Source: Pseudomonas protegens
GTDB taxonomy: Bacteria > Pseudomonadota > Gammaproteobacteria > Pseudomonadales > Pseudomonadaceae
Length of the DNA: 64,000 bases
Direction: 5' to 3'
Assembly (NCBI RefSeq): GCF_013407925.2
Contig: NZ_CP060201.1
Coordinates: forward strand, 6,495,001-6,559,000
The position numbers were made by a program, and so were the translations under genes. This document shows positions 8,158 to 15,741 of this stretch, piece by piece. Positions within the stretch are counted from its first letter, which is position 1; each line of letters begins with the position of its first letter. The notes beneath the pieces were generated by a model. That model made no database searches and had not been told where the DNA came from. It saw only the letters and a list, made by a program, of their open reading frames with translations.

Positions 8158-8354
8158 GCTTGCCCCCTGAGCAGATCGGTCTTGTTGAGCAGCAACTTGT
8201 TGATCAGGTCGTTGTAGGCCAGGTGCGGGTTGAGCTCGGCCAGCAGGCCGATCTTGATCCAGAACTCGGCCTGGGCGTTGATCGAGCGATCCATGGCGGC
8301 GCTGGCCACGCGGATCTGTTGGTGCAGTTCATCGGAGATCTTGACGATGCCCAT
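8154..8354 (-). CDS. ParD-like protein, coupled to map
   Basis: A 66-residue protein starting at ATG 8354 with AGGGAG about 9-14 nt upstream. The sequence MGIVKISDELHQQIRVAS is a short beta-strand followed by a helix as in ribbon-helix-helix DNA-binding antitoxins, and the whole matches the ParD-like family. No ParE toxin follows; the downstream partner is instead methionine aminopeptidase with a 4-nt overlap. A palindromic site lies just upstream (8377-8403), consistent with autoregulation. The annotation as an antitoxin is by family resemblance only. Confidence 0.75.
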   Translation of the reverse strand: MGIVKISDELHQQIRVASAAMDRSINAQAEFWIKIGLLAELNPHLAYNDLINKLLLNKTDLLRGQA

Positions 8355-8376
8355 GTCTGGGGGCTCCCTTGAGCAA

Positions 8377-8403
8377 ATATACGAATCGTATATGTTTCGT
8401 ATA
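8377..8403 (-). promoter_or_regulatory. Palindromic operator upstream of parD-like/map
   Basis: ATATACG-AAT-CGTATAT (8377-8393) is a perfect inverted repeat with 7-bp arms, and a further half-site TTCGTATA follows at 8396-8403, giving overlapping pairs. It lies 22-49 bp upstream of the ParD-like start in an AT-rich patch that also offers promoter hexamers. The position and form are typical of a ribbon-helix-helix operator. Binding is inferred. Confidence 0.6.
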
Positions 8404-8407
8404 ATCA

Positions 8408-8453
8408 GCGGCAAGCGGCAAGCGGCAAGCGGCAAGCGGCAAGCGGCAAGCGG
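8408..8453. repeat. Heptamer tandem repeat (GCGGCAA x6)
   Basis: Six perfect GCGGCAA units run from 8408 to 8449, followed by a partial GCGG. It begins 5 bp beyond the palindromic operator and ends 86 bp before the ilvA leader ATG. Seven-bp units change phase by slippage, but no confident ORF crosses it, so any effect would be on spacing or transcription. Confidence 0.9.
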
Positions 8454-8539
8454 GTAGCAGGTGGGGAGCGGGGTTGCTTTGTGTGAGCCTGGGAGAAAAG
8501 CGTTGACCGCCAGGGGCTGGCGCGGTTAGTTTCCGGTCC

Positions 8540-8608
8540 ATGACTTTTTCTGCCGATCGTTCCCAGCCAAGCATTATTACCGCCATTACCGATTGGCGGG
8601 CTTGCTGA
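8540..8608 (+). CDS. Putative leader peptide of the ilvA attenuator (22 aa)
   Basis: A short ORF ATG 8540 to TGA 8606-8608. Its second half reads PSIITAITDWRAC: three Ile and two Thr codons within six positions (8573-8590), the product and substrate amino acids of threonine dehydratase. It lies 79 bp before ilvA and is followed immediately by mutually exclusive RNA hairpins. No strong Shine-Dalgarno sequence precedes the ATG, which is a weak point. It has the hallmark design of a transcription-attenuation leader such as those of thr and ilv operons. Confidence 0.7.
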   Translation: MTFSADRSQPSIITAITDWRAC

Positions 8609-8645
8609 CGACTGCACCCAACCCGCCCTGGAGGCGGGTTTTTTC
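8595..8645 (+). terminator. Attenuator: antiterminator and Rho-independent terminator before ilvA
   Basis: The terminator stem is AACCCGCC (8620-8627) and GGCGGGTT (8633-8640) with a 5-nt loop and a T-run to 8644. The CCCGCC arm (8622-8627) can instead pair with GGCGGG at 8595-8600, which lies in the TGG-CGG codons of the leader ORF. A ribosome stalled at the Ile/Thr codons leaves 8595-8600 free and favours antitermination; a ribosome reaching the stop codon masks it and favours termination. The mechanism is inferred from this arrangement. Confidence 0.72.
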
Positions 8646-8686
8646 TCTCTGTCTCCCGGGCTCCGAACACAGCCAGGAGCACCTTC

Positions 8687-9727
8687 ATGAATCACCCCAG
8701 CCGTCTTGCCAGCACCCCTTTGCCCAGCGCCGACATGGCCTTGCTGGAACGCTACGTGAAGATGATCCTCGCCGCGCCGGTCTACGACCTGGCGATCTGC
8801 ACGCCGTTGCAGGCGGCGCCCGCCTTGTCGCAGCGGCTGGGCAATCAGGTCCTGCTCAAGCGCGAGGACCTGCAGCCGACCTTTTCCTTCAAGATCCGTG
8901 GTGCCTACAACCGCCTGGCGCAACTCACCTCGGAGCAGAAGCGGCGGGGGGTGATCACCGCGTCCGCCGGCAATCATGCCCAGGGCGTGGCCCTGGCCGC
9001 GCGGGAACTGGGGATCAAGGCGAGCATCGTGATGCCTGCCAGCACCCCGGAACTCAAGGTGCTGGGGGTGCGCAGCCGCGACGCCGAGGCGATTTTGCAT
9101 GGCGAGAGCTTTCCCTTTGCCCTGGCCCACGCCCTGAGCCTGGCCGAGCGCACCGGCAGCACCTTCGTCTCGCCCTTTGACGATCCCCAGGTGATTGCCG
9201 GGCAGGGCACCGTGGCCATGGAGATCCTGCGCCAGCAGCCGGGGCCGCTGGACGCGATCTTCGTCCCGGTGGGCGGTGGCGGATTGATCGCCGGAATCGC
9301 CGCCTACGTCAAATACCTGCGGCCGCAGATCCGCATCGTCGGGGTTGAGTCGGAACATTCCAACTGCCTGCAGCAGGCGTTGGCGGCGGGGGAGCGGGTG
9401 GTGTTGCCCAAAGTGGGAACCTTTGCCGACGGTGTCGCGGTGGCGCAGATCGGCGAGCATGGTTTTCAGATCTGCCGGCATCACGTGGATCAGGTGATCA
9501 GCGTCAGCAACGATCAGTTGTGCGCCGCGATCAAGGACATCTACGACGACACCCGCTCGATCACCGAGCCTTCCGGCGCCCTGGCGGTGGCCGGGATCAA
9601 GCAGTACGTGGCCCGAAGCGGCATCAGTGGCCAGACCCTGGTGGCCATCGACTCCGGCGCCAACATCAATTTCGACAGCTTGCGCCACGTCGCCGAGCGC
9701 GCCGCCTTGAGCAGCCTTTCGGCCTAG
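8687..9727 (+). CDS. ilvA: Threonine dehydratase (IlvA type) without ACT-like regulatory domain
   Basis: A 346-residue PLP fold-type II enzyme that deaminates threonine to 2-oxobutanoate, the first step to isoleucine. The PLP lysine is in PTFSFKIRGAYNRL (K69), the phosphate loop is VPVGGGGLIAG, and SAGNHAQGVALAA is also conserved. The sequence follows biosynthetic IlvA (LAAPVYDLAICTPLQ; DSGANINFDSLRHVAERA) rather than catabolic TdcB, but stops right where the two ACT-like domains (about 160 residues in a normal 500-residue IlvA) would start. Isoleucine feedback inhibition is therefore likely absent. The upstream attenuator may provide isoleucine control instead. The start is supported by CAGGAGCACCTTC before the ATG. 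Confidence 0.87.
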   Translation: MNHPSRLASTPLPSADMALLERYVKMILAAPVYDLAICTPLQAAPALSQRLGNQVLLKREDLQPTFSFKIRGAYNRLAQLTSEQKRRGVITASAGNHAQGVALAARELGIKASIVMPASTPELKVLGVRSRDAEAILHGESFPFALAHALSLAERTGSTFVSPFDDPQVIAGQGTVAMEILRQQPGPLDAIFVPVGGGGLIAGIAAYVKYLRPQIRIVGVESEHSNCLQQALAAGERVVLPKVGTFADGVAVAQIGEHGFQICRHHVDQVISVSNDQLCAAIKDIYDDTRSITEPSGALAVAGIKQYVARSGISGQTLVAIDSGANINFDSLRHVAERAALSSLSA

Positions 9728-9806
9728 CAGCGGGCTTGCCAGCCAAGCCCTCCGCCTTCCAGGCCTCTTCGCCGGCTAAGCGCAGCGCCGCCCGGCCGGT
9801 TCCTAG
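9728..9806. repeat. Degenerate REP pair
   Basis: GGGCTTGCCAGCCAAG near 9732 and the later TTCGCCGGCTAAGC and GGCCGGTTCCTA resemble the two arms of a decayed REP doublet between the convergent ilvA and NIPSNAP genes. The match is imperfect. Confidence 0.4.
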
Positions 9807-10132
9807 GACAGCAGTGGGCGCAGGAAGCTGCGTTCGTAACTGAGGATGAACTTCTTCTCCATCACCGACGCCACCAGGGCCACGCTGTCCGGATCGCTCA
9901 GAGCGCGCTGGCGATAGGCTTCGTAATCGGCCAGGGACGGGAAGCTGAACAGGCAATAGGCAATGTTGCTGGCCCCTTCGGAAGGCAGGAAATAGCCATG
10001 GTGGGTGCCGCCCAGACGCTTGACCACGGCGATCCAGGCTTTGGAATAGGCTTCGAACTCGGCCAGTTGGTAGGGATCGATCACGTATTTGACATGGCAG
10101 GTAATCAAGGAGGGAACTCCGGGCGAGGGCAA
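9803..10132 (-). CDS. NIPSNAP family protein
   Basis: A small dimeric alpha/beta barrel-type protein of about 100-109 residues. ITCHVKYVIDPYQLAEFEAYSKAWI and the central GGTHHGYFLPSEGASNIAYCLFSFPSLADYEAYR are typical of bacterial NIPSNAP proteins. The ATG at 10132 gives 109 residues, but homologues usually begin at ITCHV, so a TTG at 10108 may be the true start. The function is unknown; proteins of this family often bind small molecules or act as stress-related factors. It is monocistronic. Confidence 0.75.
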   Translation of the reverse strand: MPSPGVPSLITCHVKYVIDPYQLAEFEAYSKAWIAVVKRLGGTHHGYFLPSEGASNIAYCLFSFPSLADYEAYRQRALSDPDSVALVASVMEKKFILSYERSFLRPLLS

Positions 10133-10433
10133 GGATCAGCGTTGTATCAGGTGCGACTCTTCGAGCGGGCCACGCTGTGGACCAAGACCCGGGCATTCTG
10201 CGGGGCGGCAAACCAGCAGCGCAACCGCCAGCCATTGCCGGCTTACGTCAAAACCCTGGGTACTGAGAGCGAAATCGAATTAAGCAAGCTCGCCAAAGCG
10301 GCTTACTCTGTAACCTGGCTGGGTCTGTCAGGACAAAACCGATCCAAGCCAGGATCACTAGCGAACACGGACGTCGCGGCCAGCAGGGATCTGCCCATTG
10401 ATTGGTCGTGTTGAATAAAAGGAGAGCGTCAGC
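10133..10433. other. Intergenic region between NIPSNAP and DUF1652 genes
   Basis: About 300 bp between divergent genes. It contains a direct GGACAAAACCGATCC-type stretch near 10331 but no convincing ORF, terminator or RNA gene. It should hold the promoters of both neighbours. AAGGAGAGCG just before 10434 is the ribosome binding site of the DUF1652 gene. Confidence 0.4.
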
Positions 10434-10700
10434 ATGTTTTTATCTGCCCTGGAACTGCGCAACATCATTGAGAGCAGCTTTCTGCCCAAACGCTGCCAAT
10501 GCACCCTGAGCCCGGACCTGTCGATGACGGTCAAGGTCTATGGCGACCATGAAACCGACCGGGTCGAACTGGTGGTCAGCGGCATTGACGCTGCCCAGCT
10601 CAATGGCTGCCGGGAAATCAACGAACTGATCGCCGAATTGCGCTACGACCTGGCCAATGCCCCGGGCGGGGTGTCAGGCCTCAAGCGCAGGGCCCATTGA
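10434..10700 (+). CDS. DUF1652 family protein
   Basis: An 88-residue protein that matches the DUF1652 family, small proteins largely confined to Pseudomonas. The N-terminus MFLSALELRNIIESSFLP and the core CTLSPDLSMTVKVY and VVSGIDAAQLNGCREINEL are typical. There is no signal peptide or membrane segment. AAGGAGAGCG lies 8-16 nt upstream of the ATG. Function is unknown. Confidence 0.8.
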   Translation: MFLSALELRNIIESSFLPKRCQCTLSPDLSMTVKVYGDHETDRVELVVSGIDAAQLNGCREINELIAELRYDLANAPGGVSGLKRRAH

Positions 10701-10757
10701 GCGCGCTCACCCGGCAACGCTCAGCCGCGCGGGCCCCTGTGCCTGCGGCACGCCGTG

Positions 10758-11021
10758 TCAGTTTTCGTACATGCAGGCGTGGGCGTGCTTCTGGTAGGAG
10801 ATTTCCGCCAGTTCTCCAGCCTTGTTGATGTAGCGCATGTTGGCGGTCACCACCTCGCAGCGGCTGGTCGGCGGCTCGGTCATGGAGATGACCTTGGCGA
10901 CGTCCAGGCGCATGCCGTACTGATAAGGCACCACCTCCACATTGACATCCGAGGCCTGGGCCAGACCGGTGAATCCGCACAGGGCCAGGGCGGCCAGGGC
11001 AAAGCGCTTGCGTGTGTTCAT
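10758..11021 (-). CDS. DUF2790 family small exported protein
   Basis: An 87-residue protein with a signal peptide (MNTRKRFALAALALCGF, cleavage after AQA) followed by the DUF2790 core: VEVVPYQYGMRLDVAKVIS, CEVVTANMRYINKAGE and the terminal HAHACM. The two cysteines in the mature part may form a disulfide. DUF2790 proteins are small periplasmic proteins of pseudomonads, often induced by stress or metals, with no set function. GGAGAACC stands just before the ATG. Monocistronic. Confidence 0.8.
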   Translation of the reverse strand: MNTRKRFALAALALCGFTGLAQASDVNVEVVPYQYGMRLDVAKVISMTEPPTSRCEVVTANMRYINKAGELAEISYQKHAHACMYEN

Positions 11022-11135
11022 ACTGGTTCTCCATTACAGACAATGACGGTTCGGTCTGGGGACCGAACCCGCTGCACGAAGCCCTAAAAGCGTTGCGGGC
11101 CAGTGCGCTCCGAAACAGAGTGCTTATTTAGGATT

Positions 11136-11165
11136 AATCTATCATTAAGAGTCTCTTGATAGATT
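11136..11165. other. AT-rich inverted repeat downstream of the exopolysaccharide operon
   Basis: AATCTATCA (11136-11144) and TGATAGATT (11157-11165) are perfect 9-bp arms with a 12-nt loop, located 53 bp beyond the last gene of the minus-strand exopolysaccharide operon and upstream of the DUF2790 gene. It may be a terminator-like hairpin (no long U-run) or an operator for the DUF2790 gene. Confidence 0.4.
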
Positions 11166-11217
11166 TTGAAATATTTCGTTCCTGTCCTATATACCGCCCG
11201 CGCTCGCCGGCCCGCCT

Positions 11218-11997
11218 TCACAGTTCGCTGTAGGCGATCCGTCGATGCTGGGGCAGGGCGTGGTTCAGCAACTGCTCCAGGGATTGCCCGGGTGGCAGGT
11301 AGTCGTCGCCGAAATCGCCATCGGCCAACCGGGTCGGATGCGCCACCACTTCCACCACGCCGGCCGGGCGAAAGCCCTGCTGCAGGTCCCTGGGCGTGCA
11401 CACCCAACGCACCGCGCCTCCCGCCAGCCAGGCGATGCGCCGGTTCAAGGCGCTTTTGAACAGCCGCTTGAGCGGTCCGATATTGCCGCCGACATTGCGC
11501 GCCAGGCGCACAGGCACCCCCTGGCGGGCGGCGAAGCGAGCGACGATCGGCGCCACCGGCCACAGGTTGTGCACATGCTGGTGCGAATCGATATGGCTGG
11601 GCCGCAGGCCCTGGTCGACACAGCGTTGCCACTGCGCCTGAAGCTCCTGCCACACCGCCTCGGCCGCCGCTTTCGGCAGGCGCAGGGCCGAGCGCGACAG
11701 GCCCAGCTCGAATTGCCCCTGGGCGTTGCAGAACAGCGGCTGGCGGGCAATGCCCTGGCTCAGGGGCGCGCCGTAGGTCAGGTTGAAATGCAGGCCGATG
11801 CGCCCCAGCAACCCGTGCTCATGGCTCAGGCGACAGGCATCCTCGAAGGCCGGCATGTTGGCCATCAGGGTCGCCGAGCTGATCACCCCGCGCTGGAAGG
11901 CGCGCAGGGTCAATTGGTTGTAATCCGGGTCGAGGCCGAAATCGTCGGCGTTGACGATGACCCGGTTCGCGCGGGTCACCCTGAGGGTCTGTTTCAT
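11218..11997 (-). CDS. ChbG/HpnK (YdjC-like) carbohydrate deacetylase
   Basis: A 259-residue protein of the YdjC/ChbG/HpnK family, which removes N-acetyl groups from amino sugars such as chito-oligosaccharides or hopanoid precursors. The metal site is visible in VIVNADDFGLDPDYNQ and HIDSHQHVHNLWPV. The start ATG (11997) overlaps the stop of the upstream acyltransferase-like gene by 4 nt. It is the last gene of the exopolysaccharide operon. It lacks a signal peptide, so it probably acts on a lipid-linked or nucleotide-linked sugar in the cytoplasm. Substrate is inferred from family and context. Confidence 0.8.
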   Translation of the reverse strand: MKQTLRVTRANRVIVNADDFGLDPDYNQLTLRAFQRGVISSATLMANMPAFEDACRLSHEHGLLGRIGLHFNLTYGAPLSQGIARQPLFCNAQGQFELGLSRSALRLPKAAAEAVWQELQAQWQRCVDQGLRPSHIDSHQHVHNLWPVAPIVARFAARQGVPVRLARNVGGNIGPLKRLFKSALNRRIAWLAGGAVRWVCTPRDLQQGFRPAGVVEVVAHPTRLADGDFGDDYLPPGQSLEQLLNHALPQHRRIAYSEL

Positions 11998-13118
11998 GGA
12001 CAGGTTCCTTGTGCTTTGCCGGCCTGGCGGCGTTCGCGCCAGGCCTTGAGGCGCGGTTTGAGCAGCAGCCAGAGGCGTTCGACGAGCCCCAGCAACAGGC
12101 CCCGGGGGCGCCAGGAATAAAAGCTCCAGCGCTGCTGCAGGACCACGCCGCTCATGCGTTCGTGCAGTTGATGGCTGGAACGACTGAGGCTGACCCGCGA
12201 GGCGTCCACCCACTGCCAGCCATCCTCCAGCCCCCAGCGAATCCACTCGTCCAGCAGCAGCCGGCCGCTGCCCAGATTGGCGTAGTCGGCGAGGAAGGCG
12301 ATGTTGTAGTCATACAGGCGTCCGCGCTCCAGCAGGCCCAGGCGATAGCTGATGCAGCGTCCCTGGTGCTCCAGCATCACCACCCGCACACCGCCCTCGG
12401 CGGCCAGCCCGCGCAACGCGGTGCCCATCCATTGCTGTCGCTGAGGCCCGGAGAAGATCCCCAGGCCGTCGGCGCCTTTCCAGCTGGCTTGCTCCACCTC
12501 GCGCAGGCGCTGCAGCAGTTGATCGATGTCGTCGGCCCCGGGGTTCAGGCGAACCACCCGGGCGTCGATTTCCCCACAGCGCTTGCGGCCCCGGCGCAAT
12601 TCATAGCGCAGGCTGCCGCTGGGTTCGTCGCGGTCGGCGGCGACGATCAGGTGCTCCGGCACGCGACAGCTCAGGGCCAGCTGGCTGTAGCTGCTGGCCC
12701 GGCGCCAGGGCGCCAGCAGGCGCTCGGCGTCCACCAGCTCATGCAGTTGCAGCAGGTCGTGGGGCAGGCGGCGGCGGATGTGCCCGAGCGCCTCGCCCAT
12801 GGCGTGCTGGCCGGCCTCGGCCACCAGCAGCGCCAGTCGGTCGCTCAGGGGATGACCCAGGTGGCGCACCACCTGCAGCGTCAGTCCGGCCCGGGATTCG
12901 CGGCCGCGAATCAGCGGCAGGCACAGCAGCAACTGTTCGCCCTGCCAGCCCAGGAGAATCTGCAACTGCTGCTGTTGCAGGGCCTGTTCCGCGCCCCGCA
13001 GCCAGCTCAGGCGATTGAACGGCGTTGCCCCCTCGACCTGCTGGCGCAGTTGTTCATAGGCCCCGGCGGGGAAGTCTTGCGCGCCAAGGCTGGCGCACCA
13101 TTGCCAACGCAGCTTCAC
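11994..13118 (-). CDS. FemAB/BioF2-like acyltransferase
   Basis: A 374-residue protein with a tandem GNAT-like fold of the BioF2-like/FemAB type, best seen in the second half: VVMLEHQGRCISYRLGLLERGRLYDYNIAFLADYANLGSGRLLLDEWIRWGLEDG, typical of a substrate-independent acceptor core. Such proteins in exopolysaccharide loci are thought to transfer acyl or aminoacyl groups to sugars. It is cytoplasmic by sequence. Both ends overlap its neighbours by 4 nt, so it is a full part of the operon. The exact donor and acceptor are unknown. Confidence 0.72.
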   Translation of the reverse strand: MKLRWQWCASLGAQDFPAGAYEQLRQQVEGATPFNRLSWLRGAEQALQQQQLQILLGWQGEQLLLCLPLIRGRESRAGLTLQVVRHLGHPLSDRLALLVAEAGQHAMGEALGHIRRRLPHDLLQLHELVDAERLLAPWRRASSYSQLALSCRVPEHLIVAADRDEPSGSLRYELRRGRKRCGEIDARVVRLNPGADDIDQLLQRLREVEQASWKGADGLGIFSGPQRQQWMGTALRGLAAEGGVRVVMLEHQGRCISYRLGLLERGRLYDYNIAFLADYANLGSGRLLLDEWIRWGLEDGWQWVDASRVSLSRSSHQLHERMSGVVLQQRWSFYSWRPRGLLLGLVERLWLLLKPRLKAWRERRQAGKAQGTCP

Positions 13119-13816
13119 GAGCGCTCCTTGTCATGGCCGGTGGCGGCCGGGGATTGGGCCAGACGACCGCGGCGCAAGTGCTGCAGACGGGGCTGGTGGT
13201 AGGGCCGGCGGCGGTGCCAGTGCAGGCAGCGCAACAGGCAGTGCACGTGCAGGGATTCGCCGACTTCCTGAAAGCCCAGGCGCATGTGCATCTTCAGCGC
13301 CGGCTCGTTGCGCACATTGACCAGGGCCCGGGTGGCCTTGAAGCCCCGTTCGCGGTACTCGTCCCAGAGCATCTTCTGCGCCAGGATCACCACCCCGGAG
13401 CCGCGAAAGGGCGGCGCGCATTCACCGGCGAACTGATACAGGCAGCCCGGCGGCAGGCGCATCCAGCAGCGGTACAGTTGATCGTCGTAGTAATCGCGCT
13501 CGCTGACCCAGACCATCATCATCACGTTGCCGTCTTCATCCAGGTGCGCGCTGCCGCGACTGCCCTTGTCCAGCAGGCCGCGAATGGCTGGCAACTGGGC
13601 CTTGAAGTACTTGTCGAAGGCCGGCAGCAGGTCCCGGGTAATAGGCACCTGGGGCCAGCGGCTGGGGCTGATGGGGCAGGGCACCGGCAGGGCCAGGGTG
13701 CGTTCCAGGGTCAGCAGTTCCCAGTGGTAATAGAAGAAGCGTTCACGCACTACCCGCAGGGTGCCCCGCAGGCCCTTGCGGCGGATTTTGGCCAACAGGC
13801 CGGTCAAGCGACTCAT
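13115..13816 (-). CDS. GNAT-family N-acetyltransferase of exopolysaccharide locus
   Basis: A 233-residue protein. The GNAT signature is partial: the region GECAPPFRGSGVVILAQKMLWDEYRERGF with ALVNVRNEPALKMHMRLGFQEVG matches strands and helices of the acetyl-CoA domain (the closing NxxxxxMHxRLGF is characteristic). The N-terminal 60 residues are basic and may hold an accessory segment. It overlaps both neighbours by 4 nt. It probably acetylates an amino sugar, but a role on a protein cannot be ruled out. Confidence 0.7.
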   Translation of the reverse strand: MSRLTGLLAKIRRKGLRGTLRVVRERFFYYHWELLTLERTLALPVPCPISPSRWPQVPITRDLLPAFDKYFKAQLPAIRGLLDKGSRGSAHLDEDGNVMMMVWVSERDYYDDQLYRCWMRLPPGCLYQFAGECAPPFRGSGVVILAQKMLWDEYRERGFKATRALVNVRNEPALKMHMRLGFQEVGESLHVHCLLRCLHWHRRRPYHQPRLQHLRRGRLAQSPAATGHDKERS

Positions 13817-15741
13817 AGGGTGTTCCAGGTCAAGGCGAACAGGGTTTCACCGGGCAGCTGGAAGCTGGCCCGGCCTTGGCTGCACTGCAACTGGCCGGCG
13901 CGGGCGCGGCCATCGGCCCCGAGCAGTTGCAGGCTGGGGGCGGACTCGCAGAGCCGTGGCGCGCCCCCCAGATCGATGGTCTGCTCCCGCGGAGTCTTGG
14001 CCACCCCCAGCAGGCTGTGGCGCGGGCCGTCCCGCAGGGCCAGGGCATCCACTTCAAAAGCCGGGTTGTCCAGGGCCTGGACCTCGCCCAGCCAGTGTTG
14101 CTGGATGAACTGCTGGGCCACGGCCACCGGCTTGAGGCTGAAGCGCTGGGCATCCTGCTGGGCCAGCATGCCCTTGGGGTATTCCGGTTCGTCGGCGGCC
14201 TGGAACCAGTTGAGCATGTCCAGCAGGCCGTCCTGGGAGGCGTTGATCACCACCGAGGTCCACCACAGGGCGGCGTAGTGGGTGTCCTGCTGGTAGGGGC
14301 TCAGGTCCGGGCCGCTGGAGATATTGGTCTGGCTCAGCAGCAACGCCTTGCGCGGCCGGCCTTGCTCGTCCAGGCCCACCAGATCCGCGGCGGCGCGCAC
14401 GCTGGCGCGATAGCGACGGGTGGCCAGCAGGTCGCGGATCATCCACTCGTGCCAGGCCAGGGCGTCGATGTCGGCCGCGTGCTCGGCCAGCAGTTGGCGG
14501 GCCCAGTCGATGCCCCGGCGCTGCCCGGCGCCGACGCGAAAGGGGCCGTCCAGCAGTCGCGAGCTGACCGGCATGGCGATGCGCACCCCGGCGGCCCGGG
14601 CCTCGGGGTTGGCCTTGGTGTGTTCCAGCATCCGCGCGAAATAGTCAGCGAACACCCCATAGCTGGGGTAGTTGAGGTTGGGTTCGTCGGCGAACGCCAG
14701 GTAGTGCAGGCCCTGGTTACCCAGCTGCACGCTGTCCGCCAGCCAGGCGTCGAGCCCGGCGAAACTGCTGCTGTCCGCCTCCAGCACCGCGCGGCGCCCG
14801 GTGCCGGCCAGCAGGGTGATGTCACGGTCGATGTTGAACGTCTCGCGGTACAGACGGCGGAAGCTCAGCTCCCGTCCGGGCTCCTGGCGGATCACATCGA
14901 CGAAGCTGTAGAAGTTGGCCGCCCGTGGTCCCAGGGCCCGCAGCAGGTCGAAGGTCGATGGCGGCGGTTCGGCATAGGGCAGGGCGATCCCCAATTGCGG
15001 GCTCGGCCCGCGCCCTTGTGGCTTGAGGGTCAGTTCGACCCGGCTCGGGGTCCATTGCAGCGGGTGCAACTGGCGCAGGTCCTGGGCGAACAGGTTGGCG
15101 CTGCCGTCGAGCCAGAACGCCGCCTTGCCCGAGCCGCCCAGGGACAGGCGCCAGATTTCGTCCTGCCCGGCCACGGGCAGGGCAATCCGGTCGAACTGCC
15201 CGTACTGCGGATGCTCCACCAACGCCAGGCGCCGCTGCTCGCCGTCGCTCAGGCGCGTGGCCTGGAGCACGCTGACCCCGCCGTAATACTTGCCGGCCAG
15301 TTGTGCCTGTTCGCCGGCGGCCACGCGAAAGTACAGCTCGACGCCGCTGGGCACATCGGCGCTGAAATGCACCTTGGCCGGTTCGAACTGGGCCAGGGTC
15401 GAGCTGTCGTGGCTGACCTTGAAGTTGCGAAAGCTGTAGCCCGGCACCTGCAGCCGATAGTCGCCCCGGGCGGCGGGCAGCTGGACCTCGCGCTGGCCGT
15501 AGGGTTGATCGGCGCGAATGTCCAGCTGTTGCAGCAACTGGCCATCGGGTTGCAGCAGGTACAGCTGCTCCTGGTTGGCATCGCTTTGCCAGGCCGGGCT
15601 CCAGCGCAGTTGCAGGGTGTCGGGGGTGTCGACCTGCAGGTACAGGCTGCCGTCGCGGATATCGGCCCATTGCATGGGCGCCGCGCGCAGCGAAGGGGTC
15701 GCCGTGATCAGCATCAGGGCGAACAGGTAACGGGGTTTCAT
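13813..15741 (-). CDS. Large exported protein of exopolysaccharide locus, possible glycoside hydrolase-like fold
   Basis: A 642-residue protein with a signal peptide (MKPRYLFALMLITATPSLRA). Residues 25-260 look like beta-sandwich modules rich in short strands. Residues about 270-560 read like a (beta/alpha)8 barrel: YLAFADEPNLNYPS, DALAWHEWMIRDLL, KALLLSQTNISSG and MLNWFQAADEPEYPKG give acidic residues in strand-end positions, as in clan A glycoside hydrolases. A short beta domain ends the protein. No family was assigned with confidence. Position between the flippase gene (1-nt overlap) and the acyltransferases suggests periplasmic trimming or lyase-like editing of the polymer. This is inference. 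Confidence 0.62.
   Translation of the reverse strand: MKPRYLFALMLITATPSLRAAPMQWADIRDGSLYLQVDTPDTLQLRWSPAWQSDANQEQLYLLQPDGQLLQQLDIRADQPYGQREVQLPAARGDYRLQVPGYSFRNFKVSHDSSTLAQFEPAKVHFSADVPSGVELYFRVAAGEQAQLAGKYYGGVSVLQATRLSDGEQRRLALVEHPQYGQFDRIALPVAGQDEIWRLSLGGSGKAAFWLDGSANLFAQDLRQLHPLQWTPSRVELTLKPQGRGPSPQLGIALPYAEPPPSTFDLLRALGPRAANFYSFVDVIRQEPGRELSFRRLYRETFNIDRDITLLAGTGRRAVLEADSSSFAGLDAWLADSVQLGNQGLHYLAFADEPNLNYPSYGVFADYFARMLEHTKANPEARAAGVRIAMPVSSRLLDGPFRVGAGQRRGIDWARQLLAEHAADIDALAWHEWMIRDLLATRRYRASVRAAADLVGLDEQGRPRKALLLSQTNISSGPDLSPYQQDTHYAALWWTSVVINASQDGLLDMLNWFQAADEPEYPKGMLAQQDAQRFSLKPVAVAQQFIQQHWLGEVQALDNPAFEVDALALRDGPRHSLLGVAKTPREQTIDLGGAPRLCESAPSLQLLGADGRARAGQLQCSQGRASFQLPGETLFALTWNTL

Noticed and set aside
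8154..8354. Classic ParDE toxin-antitoxin system
   Set aside because: No ParE-like toxin gene is adjacent; the coupled partner is methionine aminopeptidase.
8408..8453. Possible CRISPR-like array
   Set aside because: The units are 7 bp with no spacers and no cas genes nearby; it is a simple tandem repeat.
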